This document shows positions 8,972 to 18,335 of a stretch of 64,000 nt of DNA, piece by piece. The stretch's first letter is position 1. Each line of letters opens with the position of its first letter. The stretch comes from Exiguobacterium acetylicum. GTDB lineage: Bacteria > Bacillota > Bacilli > Exiguobacteriales > Exiguobacteriaceae. A program made the translations under genes and the position numbers. The stretch lies in NCBI RefSeq assembly GCF_019890935.1, contig NZ_CP082333.1, positions 3,019,501 to 3,083,500 of the forward strand, written 5' to 3'. Under the pieces are notes generated by a model. The model was not told the origin of the DNA and searched no databases. It saw only the letters and a program-made list of their open reading frames with translations.

Positions 8972-9499
8972 TCAATGCAGGTTCATCTCCTTTGCAAATG
9001 CGAGCAATTCTTCCCGATCAATGAGGCGAACCTGATTTGGCTCTGCTAGCTGATACGCAGCTTCCGTAAAGGTCGAATTCGTAACGACCCACCCCTCGTC
9101 CATCCCGTAGAATGGAACCGAGGCAGCGACCTGTTGAACCGCTTCGAGCCCTACAGCCGCACTATATCGCTTTGCCTGGATGGCAATCTTATACCCTCGT
9201 TCATCCTCTATCAACAAATCTGCTCCGAAGTCGCGTGAAGCAGGTGTTAACTCGACCCGATATCCTGCTGTTTCAAATAAATCGGCAAGCCATTCTTCAA
9301 ATTCTCGTCCTTCCATTCGATCGAGTCGTTTTTCAAGCGACGGCGTTAAAATGGACAAAAGAAGAAAAAGGATACACCCTACTATACTGATGATTAAGAT
9401 TAAAGGTTCCCAAGAACTCGAAAAAAAATAAGTTCCGAAAATTCCTATCATTGCAAACAAAGCTGCTAGTAACAATCGTTTTCGTTTTAATCGTTTCAT
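8972..9499 (-). CDS. Membrane-anchored Mrr-type restriction endonuclease-like protein
   Basis: 175 residues. Two hydrophobic helices occupy residues 8-26 and 32-50, followed by a cytoplasmic Mrr_cat domain. Within it the PD-(D/E)xK pattern is visible: E66-E69 region (EGREFEEWLADLF), RDFGADLLIEDE with the catalytic aspartate, and IQAKRYS with the Q-x-K pair. Mrr-like nucleases cleave modified DNA, but small membrane-anchored forms without a helix-turn-helix are of unknown role. ATG 9499 is close to a GGGGAAAAGCACG ribosome site. Stands alone with no methylase nearby. Confidence 0.7.
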   Translation of the reverse strand: MKRLKRKRLLLAALFAMIGIFGTYFFSSSWEPLILIISIVGCILFLLLSILTPSLEKRLDRMEGREFEEWLADLFETAGYRVELTPASRDFGADLLIEDERGYKIAIQAKRYSAAVGLEAVQQVAASVPFYGMDEGWVVTNSTFTEAAYQLAEPNQVRLIDREELLAFAKEMNLH

Positions 9500-9661
9500 C
9501 GTGCTTTTCCCCTCTACTTCGTCGTGACCTTTTTTTCACTATACTAAAATTCTTCGTCGGTTGCTTCCTTCAACAGGAAACACGACTCGTCTTGCAGAAG
9601 TAAACTAACGAGGAAAGACTGTCTTAAAATCCATGGTCGAAGACCAGTCAGGAGGTAGCTC

Positions 9662-11797
9662 ATGGCAGAACATTCATCCCCTTCATCGCTACGAATCATT
9701 CACGCGACGTTACGTGCTATGAAAGACCCCGTTCTTCTTGTCGATGCAAATGGAAGGATTCAATTTCATAATGAAGCGTTTCAACACCAGTTCATGAACA
9801 CTCCGAATATCGAAACCGTTCAGGAGCTGTTTCCCATCACGGATGATTTCTTTCCATTACAGAAGGAAGCCGTCATTTCAACGACACATCAATTAACAGT
9901 CACAGCGATTGAAGCGACGGACTATTTTCTTGTCCATGTCGCCCCCCTGAAAATCGAGGACTTATTCAATTCAACACTAGATACTGCTCTATTCATCACC
10001 GACTCGGAGTTTCGGATTCAAACTTGTAACGAGGTGGCAAGCACCTTATTCCGTTTTGAAAATGCCGAAGACATCATGGGTCTCCAAGCGACGGTTCTAC
10101 ATGATGCGAAGGAAATCGCTACCCGCCGTCAACATCTCGAACAATTGAACTTAAAAGATTTATCGGACGCGCAACTGTTTTTACTGCATGGACGGGAAGC
10201 CGAAAATGAATGGACCTATCATCGTTTGGATGGCTCAACGTTCCACGGACGCCTTTATATGACACGGTTGCCAAACGATACGTACTTCCTGCTCATTCAG
10301 GACATCACACCGCAAAAACAAATCGAATGGCATCTGACGAAAAGCGAACGCCGCTTCCGACTCTTCTCGGAATCCGTCGTTGAAGCCGTCATCTTTCATG
10401 ATCACGGCATCATCATCGATGCCAATCGCGCAGCAGAAGTCATTTTCCGGACGAAACTTGAGAAAATGAAAGGTAAGATGACGCTTGAATTGATTCATCC
10501 GGATCATCACGCGCGTGTCTTGCAACGCATCGAGGAGCATCGAGAAGAACCATACGAAGTCCTCGGTCAACGTGCCGACGGAACCTCTGTCGAAATCGAA
10601 GTCTTCCCGCGTGAAATCATCTACAACAACATCCGGATGCGTGTCGCTGTCGTTCGTGATATTACAGAACGAAAAAAGATTGAGAAAATGCTTGAACGTG
10701 AAAAAAATGCCATTATGCGTCAGCGTGATATCACACAATCGATTCTTCAGGCATCCAATGAAGGGTTCCTACTGACAGAAGAGGATGGGAGTTTCATCTT
10801 CATGAACGTCAAAGCACGCAAATTACTCGATGTCCCAGGCATTGCACCAAGTAAGATTCAAGAACGAATCAGTCTGATTCCGAATCTCGATTTGAACACT
10901 CGATTCGAGATGCTCCGACAAGTAGAAGAATTACTCGCCGGAAAACATTCTGAACTATCTTTTCGTTTCACGTTACAGCGACCAAATGAGTCCAGTCCAC
11001 TTTATTTCGAATTTTATGCGACTGCGATCAAAAAGGAGAAGAGCCGCATTTCTCGTCATGGCTTCCTATTTGTTTTCCGTGATCGGACAGAGGAAGCGAA
11101 GATGGATCAAGTAAAAGACGAACTCGTCAGTACAGTATCGCATGAGTTGCGCACGCCGCTGTCCTCCATTCTCGGCTATATGGAATTACTACGATATAAA
11201 AAACAATCGGCTGATCGAATCGAACGGTATGTTGAGATCGTTCACGAAGAGACGAAACGATTGACGACGCTATTAAATGAGTTTTTAGACATTCAGCGTC
11301 TAGAAGGTGGAAAACAGGAGTATACTTTCACGTCGTTCTCGTTACGCGATCTTCTCGCATCAACCGTCGATGCCTATGGCGAAACCGTCGAGACGCATCG
11401 GATTGATCTAGAACTACCAGAGGATCCTGTTCTGATTTTTGCGGACGAGCACAAAATCAAGCAGGTGATCTTGAACTTGCTTTCGAACGCCATTAAGTAC
11501 TCTCCACAAGCGGATCATATTCGAGTCCTTCTTTCAGCCAATCCGGAACAAGCAACGTTCTCTGTGACAGATTATGGACTCGGTATTCCACAAAATGCTT
11601 TTGAAAAGCTCTTTACGAAATTTTACCGGGTCGACAACTCAGACATCCGGAAAATCGGCGGAACCGGACTCGGACTTGCCATCTGTAAGGAAATCATCGA
11701 ATCGCACGGAGGTGCGATTTCCGTTGAATCAGAAATCAATGATGGTTCGACGTTCACCGTTGTACTCGAACGTGATCCAAGAAAGGAATGGAATTGA
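9662..11797 (+). CDS. Cytosolic multi-PAS sensor histidine kinase (orphan)
   Basis: 711 residues without membrane helices. At least three PAS regions are seen: about 10-105, 105-220 and 225-345 (the last ending VAVVRDITERKK), with a fourth about 360-475 ending VFRDRTEE. The HisKA domain follows with the phospho-acceptor in VSTVSHELRTPLSS near residue 495, and HATPase_c with N box LLSNAIKYSP and G boxes DYGLGIP and GTGLGLAICKEI. ATG 9662 has CAGGAGGT upstream. No response regulator is adjacent; its stop overlaps the start of an SDR gene (TGATG), so the two are translationally coupled. The sensed signal is unknown. Confidence 0.9.
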   Translation: MAEHSSPSSLRIIHATLRAMKDPVLLVDANGRIQFHNEAFQHQFMNTPNIETVQELFPITDDFFPLQKEAVISTTHQLTVTAIEATDYFLVHVAPLKIEDLFNSTLDTALFITDSEFRIQTCNEVASTLFRFENAEDIMGLQATVLHDAKEIATRRQHLEQLNLKDLSDAQLFLLHGREAENEWTYHRLDGSTFHGRLYMTRLPNDTYFLLIQDITPQKQIEWHLTKSERRFRLFSESVVEAVIFHDHGIIIDANRAAEVIFRTKLEKMKGKMTLELIHPDHHARVLQRIEEHREEPYEVLGQRADGTSVEIEVFPREIIYNNIRMRVAVVRDITERKKIEKMLEREKNAIMRQRDITQSILQASNEGFLLTEEDGSFIFMNVKARKLLDVPGIAPSKIQERISLIPNLDLNTRFEMLRQVEELLAGKHSELSFRFTLQRPNESSPLYFEFYATAIKKEKSRISRHGFLFVFRDRTEEAKMDQVKDELVSTVSHELRTPLSSILGYMELLRYKKQSADRIERYVEIVHEETKRLTTLLNEFLDIQRLEGGKQEYTFTSFSLRDLLASTVDAYGETVETHRIDLELPEDPVLIFADEHKIKQVILNLLSNAIKYSPQADHIRVLLSANPEQATFSVTDYGLGIPQNAFEKLFTKFYRVDNSDIRKIGGTGLGLAICKEIIESHGGAISVESEINDGSTFTVVLERDPRKEWN

Positions 11798-12861
11798 TGC
11801 GGACCTACTTTATGACGGGTTTCCCCGGTTTTTTAGCGACCAAACTGATCGAACAACTGGCACGTGTTCCGGACCAAATCGCTTGTTTTCATTTGCTTCA
11901 TTTACCGTCAGAGCGAAACGCAGCTGTTAAGCGACGCCAGGATCTTCTAGAACGTACATCCTTACGATCGGAGCAACTTGTATTGCACGAAGGCGATATC
12001 ACGGTCGAACAGCTTGCTTTATCATCAGAGGCGCGGATGATGTTGCAACAAGACGTCACACACATCTTTCATCTCGCGGCGCTATATGATTTAGCAACAG
12101 CATATGAACCCGCCTTTCGAATCAATGTGATCGGTACCGCGAACGTGACACAGTTTGCTCATACGTGTTGGACCTTAGAGCGCTACATTTACTTCAGTAC
12201 AGCGTATGTCTCAGGTCTTCGTTCCGGAATGGTTCTAGAAGATGAGTTACAAGCAAGTGCCTTTAAAAATGCTTATGAAGAAACGAAATATTTAGCAGAA
12301 GTGCGTTTCCGTAAAGAAATCGGAACGATCCCCTATACGATCATCCGTCCTGGAATCGTCGTCGGTCATTCCGAAACGGGCGAAACACCGAAGTGGGATG
12401 GCGTGTATTTCGTTTTAAACGCGATGCGTCTCCTGCAATCTTTTGCTCCTCTCCCGTATCCCGGTCGAGCAAACGCACTCGTCAATCTCGTGCCTTATGA
12501 TTACGTCATTGAAGCGACCGCTTATCTCAGTCATGCACCGGTCGGAAGAAATAAGACCTATCATCTGACAGATCCATTCCCACATGGCGCACGCGCGATT
12601 TTTGAGATGTTACACGTCGCCTATTATGGACGTTATCCGCGCGGAATCGTTCCGTTTCGACTCGTTAGCACGGCATTGACTCCAGCTGTCGCGAAACGAC
12701 TTCAGATGCAACGTCAGACACTTGACTACTTCATTCATCCCGTTCAATATGACACGACACATGCCTTACGCGACTTACGGGACACTGGTATTATTTGTCC
12801 AGATCTTGCAGAAACGATGCCTCGGCTCGTCCAATATTACCAAACACACGCGACACACTAA
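11797..12861 (+). CDS. Extended SDR / thioester-reductase-like NAD(P)-binding enzyme
   Basis: 354 residues. The Rossmann glycine motif is TGFPGFLATKL at residues 6-16 and the catalytic Y-x3-K is in YEETKYLAE near residue 163, with an upstream serine/threonine in YFSTAYVSG. The layout matches extended short-chain dehydrogenases of the male-sterility/fatty acyl reductase and carboxylic acid reductase type. Substrate unknown. The start ATG overlaps the stop of the kinase gene by one base, with AAAGGAA 8 bp upstream. Sharing an operon with an orphan kinase suggests a joint function that is not obvious. Confidence 0.8.
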   Translation: MRTYFMTGFPGFLATKLIEQLARVPDQIACFHLLHLPSERNAAVKRRQDLLERTSLRSEQLVLHEGDITVEQLALSSEARMMLQQDVTHIFHLAALYDLATAYEPAFRINVIGTANVTQFAHTCWTLERYIYFSTAYVSGLRSGMVLEDELQASAFKNAYEETKYLAEVRFRKEIGTIPYTIIRPGIVVGHSETGETPKWDGVYFVLNAMRLLQSFAPLPYPGRANALVNLVPYDYVIEATAYLSHAPVGRNKTYHLTDPFPHGARAIFEMLHVAYYGRYPRGIVPFRLVSTALTPAVAKRLQMQRQTLDYFIHPVQYDTTHALRDLRDTGIICPDLAETMPRLVQYYQTHATH

Positions 12862-12907
12862 AAAAGTCCAATCGTTCTTCCGCAAGGGAAGTCGATTGGA
12901 CTTTTTT
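12861..12907. terminator. Bidirectional terminator between SDR and Ktr genes
   Basis: Stem AAAAAGTCCAATCG (12861-12874) with CGATTGGACTTTTTT (12893-12907) and further pairing inside (TCTTCC/GGGAAG) around a GCAA tetraloop. Confidence 0.9.
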
Positions 12908-12912
12908 ATCGG

Positions 12913-14304
12913 TTACCCGATCAACATATTTTCTTTTGGATAACGAATCGTCCGGTCTCGTTGCGTCGCGAACGTGAACAGGATCGTCAAGGAGCCGACA
13001 CGTCCGAGTAACATCATGAACATGATCAAAAACTTCCCAAAGCTATTGAGCTCAGCTGTTACGTTCAAAGAAAGACCAACTGTTCCAAATGCCGAAACGG
13101 TCTCAAAGAATAGACCAATAAAGGAAATATTCGGCTGGGTCAACGCCAAGAACGTCGTGATCAAAGCGATGAACAGTAAACTGAAGACAGCAATCGCATA
13201 TGCCTTTTGAATCGCTTGCGTCTGAACAGTCCGTCGCATCAGAACCGTTTCACGCTGTCCGCGTATATACGTCCAGACATTCTTTAAGATGACCGCTGCC
13301 GTCGTGACCTTGATCCCGGAACCTGTTGATGCGGAACCTGCCCCAATGTACATCAAAACCATCATCAAACCGATCGAGAGCGGTACCATCGTCGTTAAAT
13401 CGATTGTCTGGAAACCAGCCGTTCGTGTCGTGACGACTTGGAAGAATACGATATGGAGCGCACTGAAGAACGATTCATCCTTTAATGAACCCAAGTTCGA
13501 AACCCACTCGTAGAGCATCATTGCTAAAACACCTAGTCCATTGATGACGAGTAGTGATAGCACCATCAATTTAGAATGGAGCGAAATTTTCTTGAAGTTT
13601 CGTTTACCAGCGATATCCGCGATGACCGTAAAACCAAGACCACCAATCATCAAGAGCGCTGCAATCGTCAGAATGAATGTCGTATCTTGTTGGAAACCGA
13701 TTAGATTATCACCCCATAGTGCGAATCCTGCATTGTTGAAGGCGGATACGGCATGGAACAAACCGTAATAAAGTGCTTTCCCGAAACTGTATTTGTATTG
13801 AATGAACAAATCAAGCGCAATCAAAAACATCCCAACGATTTCAACGAGGACCGTCGTGACGATGATATTACGAACGAGACGAATCGTTCCGCCCGGACTA
13901 TCGAGATTAAACATCTCTTGAATGATGATCCGCTGACGAATCCCAATTTTTCGTCCCGTGACACTGAGCAAGACGAGCGCGATCGTCATGAATCCAAGCC
14001 CACCGACCTGAATTAAGAGCATCATGATGATTTGACCGAGTAAATTATAGGACTCGGCAATATTGATCGGTGACAGTCCTGTGACGGTTCCTGCCGATGT
14101 CGCAACGAATAGGCAATCGATGAATGATACATCTTGCCCCTCTTGTTGTGAGATCGGAAGCCACAATAAAAAACCACCTAGTAAAATCGTCAATGTAAAG
14201 CCAGTTGCGATAAAACGTGCCGGTTTATCGAACAGCTGATGATACATCAATTCACCTAAACGCCCGAAGCGTGCGAGTCGTGAACGTCTTTTATGCGAGA
14301 ACAT
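12913..14304 (-). CDS. TrkH/KtrB-family potassium uptake membrane subunit
   Basis: 463 residues. The four P-loop selectivity segments of the Trk/Ktr/HKT fold are all visible: ATSAGTVTGLSP, SAFNNAGFALW, TRTAGFQTID and VSAFGTVGLSLN. Ktr subunits import K+ with Na+ and need a cytosolic RCK partner (KtrA or KtrC), which is not in this window, so this is a KtrB- or KtrD-like orphan subunit as often seen in Bacillales. ATG 14304 has AGGGGGAG upstream. No c-di-AMP riboswitch was recognised in the 160-bp leader. Confidence 0.88.
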   Translation of the reverse strand: MFSHKRRSRLARFGRLGELMYHQLFDKPARFIATGFTLTILLGGFLLWLPISQQEGQDVSFIDCLFVATSAGTVTGLSPINIAESYNLLGQIIMMLLIQVGGLGFMTIALVLLSVTGRKIGIRQRIIIQEMFNLDSPGGTIRLVRNIIVTTVLVEIVGMFLIALDLFIQYKYSFGKALYYGLFHAVSAFNNAGFALWGDNLIGFQQDTTFILTIAALLMIGGLGFTVIADIAGKRNFKKISLHSKLMVLSLLVINGLGVLAMMLYEWVSNLGSLKDESFFSALHIVFFQVVTTRTAGFQTIDLTTMVPLSIGLMMVLMYIGAGSASTGSGIKVTTAAVILKNVWTYIRGQRETVLMRRTVQTQAIQKAYAIAVFSLLFIALITTFLALTQPNISFIGLFFETVSAFGTVGLSLNVTAELNSFGKFLIMFMMLLGRVGSLTILFTFATQRDRTIRYPKENMLIG

Positions 14305-14464
14305 CTTACTCCCCCTAGATTTTTTTCAGACAGAATTGTCTTTATCATACTCCCTCGAATTAAGAAGTTCTATCGAAATATGCAATCGACTAAACGTTTT
14401 CGTATTTTTTTGGTAAACTAGATAAAAGTGGACGTGTAATCATTAAAGGAGGTTGAGGGAAACA

Positions 14465-14704
14465 GTGGACCCTAAGACGGCTGATCATTCGATTGAGGAT
14501 GTCTGGCGAAGGCTGGAACGACAATCACAATGGATGCCTGCGCAATTGTATTATCAATTCGAGGAACTCTTATCATTACATTTGGAGCAACCGATTCTAA
14601 ATGAATTGTATCAAGTGTTAAAAAAATACGACGTACTGACCGATATAGAGCGTGACGAACGAAACGAAAGCATTCAAATGCTAATCGACGAAAACGGCGC
14701 TTGA
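14465..14704 (+). CDS. Small acidic protein of unknown function
   Basis: 79 residues, helical, rich in E, Q and L (VWRRLERQSQWMPAQLYYQF near residues 15-34), no membrane segment. GTG 14465 follows AAAGGAGG by about 12 bp; a TTG at 14453 abuts the ribosome site and is unlikely. A terminator separates it from motA. I do not recognise the family. Confidence 0.55.
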   Translation: MDPKTADHSIEDVWRRLERQSQWMPAQLYYQFEELLSLHLEQPILNELYQVLKKYDVLTDIERDERNESIQMLIDENGA

Positions 14705-14724
14705 TTCTCGGTTTTTGGATTTCC

Positions 14725-14755
14725 GAGCAGAAGAAGTGTCTTCTGCTCTTTTATT
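14725..14755 (+). terminator. Terminator of the small acidic protein gene
   Basis: Perfect 10-bp stem GAGCAGAAGA/TCTTCTGCTC (14725-14734, 14739-14748), tetraloop AGTG, then TTTTATTTTT. Confidence 0.85.
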
Positions 14756-14802
14756 TTTCGTTCCTATACGGATTACATACAGAAAGGTGGCACACATCAA
14801 TC

Positions 14803-15588
14803 ATGGATATCGTGTCGATCATCGGGATCATTCTTGGTCTCATCACATTAGTCGGAGGTATGATCTTAAAAGGTGCGCCTCCGGTTGCTTTACTTAACCC
14901 AGCAGCCCTCGTCATCATCTTCGTCGGGACAGCAGCTGCCATCATGATTTCCTTCCCGAAGGAACGATTGAAAGTCTTACCTGCCTTGTTTAAAGTCATC
15001 TTATTCGAACAAAAGCTGATGACGAAACAAGTGTTGCTCGGACAATTTCTGACACTCTCGACGCAAGCACGTAAAGAAGGTCTGTTATCTCTCGAATCAG
15101 CACTTGAAGAAGTCGATAATGCCTTCATGAAGCGCGGCGTCATGATGGTCATCGATGGACAACCATCCGAATATGTCGAGGACGTCATGACACGTGACCT
15201 CGAAAACATGACAGAACGCCATCATGCCAATGCGAACATTTTCACGCAAGCCGGTACTTACGCACCAACGCTCGGGGTTCTCGGTGCCGTTGTCGGTCTC
15301 GTTGCCGCCTTATCCGATTTATCGGACATCGAAAAATTAGGTCACGCCATTTCAGGTGCCTTCATCGCAACACTATTCGGGATTTTCACCGGATACGTCC
15401 TATGGTTCCCGTTCGCAACAAAACTGAAGCAAAAATCAGCGAACGAGATTCAATTATACGAGATGATGATTGAAGGGATTCTCTCGATTCAAAACGGTGA
15501 ATCACCGAAAAACTTAGAGGATAAGCTACTTGTGTACTTGACACCGAAGGAGCGTGCAAATTATGAAGCGGAAAAAGAAGCCGCATGA
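14803..15588 (+). CDS. motA: Flagellar motor stator protein MotA
   Basis: 261 residues, the usual length. Four membrane helices are present: two near the N-terminus (residues 2-50) and two around 150-205, including the conserved APTLGVLGAVVGLV and GHAISGAFIATLFGIFTGY segments, with the cytoplasmic loop that contacts FliG between them. With MotB it forms the ion-driven stator. ATG 14803 is the family start; longer in-frame versions run through the preceding terminator. motB overlaps by 26 bp, implying coupled translation. Confidence 0.93.
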   Translation: MDIVSIIGIILGLITLVGGMILKGAPPVALLNPAALVIIFVGTAAAIMISFPKERLKVLPALFKVILFEQKLMTKQVLLGQFLTLSTQARKEGLLSLESALEEVDNAFMKRGVMMVIDGQPSEYVEDVMTRDLENMTERHHANANIFTQAGTYAPTLGVLGAVVGLVAALSDLSDIEKLGHAISGAFIATLFGIFTGYVLWFPFATKLKQKSANEIQLYEMMIEGILSIQNGESPKNLEDKLLVYLTPKERANYEAEKEAA

Positions 15589-16330
15589 CGAACATATCTC
15601 CGAAGGCTGGTTAATTCCGTACGCCGACTTATTGACCTTACTTCTGGCACTCTTCATCGTACTTTTTGCTTCGAGTAGTGTCGATGTCGTGAAATTAAAA
15701 GCGATGTCACAGACATTTAGTTCTGTCTTCAACGGTGGATCAGGGATGATCACGAACAGTTCACTTTCTACTCAAGAAGAAGAGGATTCGAAAAAACTCG
15801 ATGCGCGGACGAAGGCACAAAGCTATGAGATCGCAGAACTCGAAAAAATCAAAGAAGAAGCCAATCAATACATTAAGAATGAAAAACTTGAAAAAGACAT
15901 CAAGGTCGAAATCACGAATGAAGGACTTGTCTTTACGATTCGCGACCGCGCGTTGTTCTCACCAGCTCAAGCAGAAGTAAGAGGACGCTCGCTTCAAATC
16001 GCAGAGGGAATGAGTGCACTGCTCGTCAAAGCAGGGCAACGTCAGATTCAAGTGTCTGGACATACAGATAATATTCCAATCAACACAGCACAGTATCCGT
16101 CGAACTGGGAACTGAGTGCGGACCGGGCGATCAGTTTCATGCGTGCCTTACAACGGAATCCAAAGCTTGAACCAAAACGCTTCACCGTCAGCGGTTACGG
16201 TGAATTCCAACCAATCGCGTCCAATCAAACGGAAGCAGGTCGCAGTCAGAATCGACGCGTCGAAGTGTTGATTCGACCATTGATCGACTTAAAAGCGAAT
16301 GTACTCGACGAGACAAAAGTCAAATCCTGA
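15563..16330 (+). CDS. motB: Flagellar motor stator protein MotB (peptidoglycan-anchored)
   Basis: 255 residues: a short basic cytoplasmic start, one membrane helix around residues 18-40 carrying the ion-binding aspartate in PYADLLTLLLAL, a plug/linker, and a C-terminal OmpA-like peptidoglycan-binding domain with VSGHTDNIPI and NWELSADRA near 155-185. ATG 15563 lies 10 bp after AAGGAG inside the end of motA. Whether the pair uses protons or sodium (MotAB versus MotPS) cannot be decided confidently from the helix alone. Confidence 0.93.
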   Translation: MKRKKKPHDEHISEGWLIPYADLLTLLLALFIVLFASSSVDVVKLKAMSQTFSSVFNGGSGMITNSSLSTQEEEDSKKLDARTKAQSYEIAELEKIKEEANQYIKNEKLEKDIKVEITNEGLVFTIRDRALFSPAQAEVRGRSLQIAEGMSALLVKAGQRQIQVSGHTDNIPINTAQYPSNWELSADRAISFMRALQRNPKLEPKRFTVSGYGEFQPIASNQTEAGRSQNRRVEVLIRPLIDLKANVLDETKVKS

Positions 16331-16334
16331 ACGT

Positions 16335-16371
16335 AAAAAAGCTCCTTCGTGGTTGACGAAGGAGCTTTTTT
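16335..16371. terminator. Bidirectional terminator after motB
   Basis: Perfect 16-bp stem, AAAAAAGCTCCTTCGT (16335-16350) with its complement at 16356-16371, loop GGTTG. It also ends the converging DUF420 operon. Confidence 0.92.
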
Positions 16372-16904
16372 TAATAATACGGACGAATCATGATATAGAC
16401 GATGACACCAGTCAAACTGACGTATAACCAAAGCGGCATCGTAAAGCGTGTCCACTTTTTATGCTTCTCGAAGTTTTGATTCACAGCGTGCGCGAGTGAC
16501 ATCAAGACGAGTGGGACGATGACTGCAGCTAGAATGATGTGCGTAATCAGGATGAAGAAATAGACAGGGCGAACGAAACCTTCGCCCCCGAATTTCGTCG
16601 ATTCACTGACGGCATGATACGTGACGTACGAAATTAAGAATAAAGTCGTCGTCGTCATCGCACCACCAATGAAGCGACGATGGTTCACCCGGTTGCCCCG
16701 ACGAATGGAAATCCAAGCACCGAGCAACAGCATGAAGGTAAAACTATTGAAGATGGCATTCAAAAAAGGAAGCAACGTCCAATCGAATCCTGAATCAACT
16801 TGTACGGGTGGCGCAAAGAATAAAAGCGCCACGAGCAAATTGATGACAAGCGTCAGCAGGATGACGAGCGGAACGAAATTCCGTTTAGTAGCAGGTTGTT
16901 GCAT
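16371..16904 (-). CDS. DUF420 membrane protein (YozB/CtaM-like)
   Basis: 177 residues with five membrane helices and several conserved histidines (VNHRRF, YHAVS, THIILA, LAHAVNQNFEKHKKW), matching DUF420. The Staphylococcus aureus member CtaM is needed for maturation of a haem-copper oxidase, so a role in cytochrome oxidase assembly is plausible. It follows the disulfide oxidoreductase gene by 3 bp and shares its transcript. Confidence 0.8.
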   Translation of the reverse strand: MQQPATKRNFVPLVILLTLVINLLVALLFFAPPVQVDSGFDWTLLPFLNAIFNSFTFMLLLGAWISIRRGNRVNHRRFIGGAMTTTTLFLISYVTYHAVSESTKFGGEGFVRPVYFFILITHIILAAVIVPLVLMSLAHAVNQNFEKHKKWTRFTMPLWLYVSLTGVIVYIMIRPYY

Positions 16905-16907
16905 GAA

Positions 16908-18335
16908 TCATTCTCCTTGTTTCCAGTCGAAATAACGTTTCAACCATTTTGGGATCGGACCAGCGAATAGACGTTCACGCCAGTAGACATCAGCAGCACG
17001 CTGAACAGCAGCACCACGGATCGGATATGGATGGACGACACGCGACAATTGACCGACCTTATCTTTACGCGCCATCGCATAGACGACTTCTTGCATCCAC
17101 TCACCGGCTTGTTCTCCGATTGCATGTGCTCCAATCAGTTTTCCACGCTTATCGGCGATGAGCTTGACGCGCCCTTCTGTCTGACCATTGATGACGAAAC
17201 GATCGACTTCATCGAGACCGGTCTGATAGACCTTGATCTCCCCATGTTTCTTGCGTGCCTCGTCTTCCGTCAATCCGAGATGGAATAATTCAGGCGTCGT
17301 GAATGTGACCCATGGAACCGCCCGATAATCCGGCTTCGTCCGTAGACCGAATAAAGCATTCGTGACGACCGTTTTTCCTTCCAGTCCTGCGACATGCGTA
17401 AATGGGAGCGAGTTGATCGTATCTCCGACCGCAAAGATGTGTCGTTGACTTGTGCGAAGTGAACCATCGACCTGGACGAATCCTTTTTCGACGTGTACAC
17501 CGGCTCGATCGAGACGTAGTGCTTCGATGCGTGGCTTACGACCGACCGCGACAAGCACGGCATCCGTTTCGATGACACGTGATTCGCCGTTCGCTTCGAC
17601 CGTCACTTCGATGCCCCCGGCTGACTTGCGGACGTGCGTGACCTTCGTATCGAGATGTAATGTCAATTCTTGTTCAAGCTGACGTTGAATGACTTCGACC
17701 ATGTCGCGATCTTCTTTTCCGAGTAACGTCTTCATACCCTCGATGACCGTGACTTCTGTTCCAAGATGCGCATACGCTTGCGACAGCTCAAGACCAATCG
17801 CACCACCACCAATGACGAGCAGTCGCTCCGGACGCTCCGTCAATTCGAAAATCGTCTCGTTCGTTAAATAATCAATCGTATCGAGTCCATCAATCGGTGG
17901 AATGATGGGTTGAGATCCCGTCGAGATCGCAAACTTCTCACCTACGACAAGCTGTCCCGCCACTTCCACTTCATGAGCACTGAGGAATGTCGCTTCTCCG
18001 ATATAGACATCGACGCCAAGGTCTTCGAACCGTTTCGTTCCATCGTGTGATTGAATGATGTTACGTGCCCGATCGACGCTTGCTTTCGTTTTCGAATAGA
18101 CCGCATCCCCGTTCAGCGTCACGTTGTATTTTTCAGCCGTTCGCTTCATGACATGGACATCGTGCGCGGCTTCGATCAAAGCCTTTGAAGGAACGCAACC
18201 ATAATGGAGACAATCTCCGCCTAGGTGCGTATGCCGTTCGATCAGGGCGACGTGCGCGCCGAGACTTGCTGCACCGGCAGCAATCGTCATCCCGGCTGCC
18301 CCACCACCAATGACAACTAATTGATAGGTCTTCAT
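16908..18335 (-). CDS. FAD-dependent pyridine nucleotide-disulfide oxidoreductase (mercuric reductase/lipoamide dehydrogenase-like)
   Basis: 475 residues. The FAD motif is VVIGGGAAGMTIAAGAAS at residues 8-25, the redox-active pair is in GGDCLHYGCVPSK near 40-52 (C-x4-C), the NAD(P) motif is VIGGGAIGLELSQAY near 172, and the second FAD motif GDTINS is near 310. The C-terminal dimerisation domain ends HPYPIRGAAVQRAAD, not the usual HAHPT of lipoamide dehydrogenase, which places it with the uncharacterised mercuric reductase-like group that lacks the N-terminal metal-binding domain. Its start overlaps the DUF1499 stop (ATGA). Confidence 0.85.
   Translation of the reverse strand: MKTYQLVVIGGGAAGMTIAAGAASLGAHVALIERHTHLGGDCLHYGCVPSKALIEAAHDVHVMKRTAEKYNVTLNGDAVYSKTKASVDRARNIIQSHDGTKRFEDLGVDVYIGEATFLSAHEVEVAGQLVVGEKFAISTGSQPIIPPIDGLDTIDYLTNETIFELTERPERLLVIGGGAIGLELSQAYAHLGTEVTVIEGMKTLLGKEDRDMVEVIQRQLEQELTLHLDTKVTHVRKSAGGIEVTVEANGESRVIETDAVLVAVGRKPRIEALRLDRAGVHVEKGFVQVDGSLRTSQRHIFAVGDTINSLPFTHVAGLEGKTVVTNALFGLRTKPDYRAVPWVTFTTPELFHLGLTEDEARKKHGEIKVYQTGLDEVDRFVINGQTEGRVKLIADKRGKLIGAHAIGEQAGEWMQEVVYAMARKDKVGQLSRVVHPYPIRGAAVQRAADVYWRERLFAGPIPKWLKRYFDWKQGE

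Noticed and set aside
14305-14464. c-di-AMP riboswitch ahead of the potassium channel subunit
   Set aside because: The 160-bp leader shows no recognisable core of that aptamer; only ordinary promoter-like stretches.
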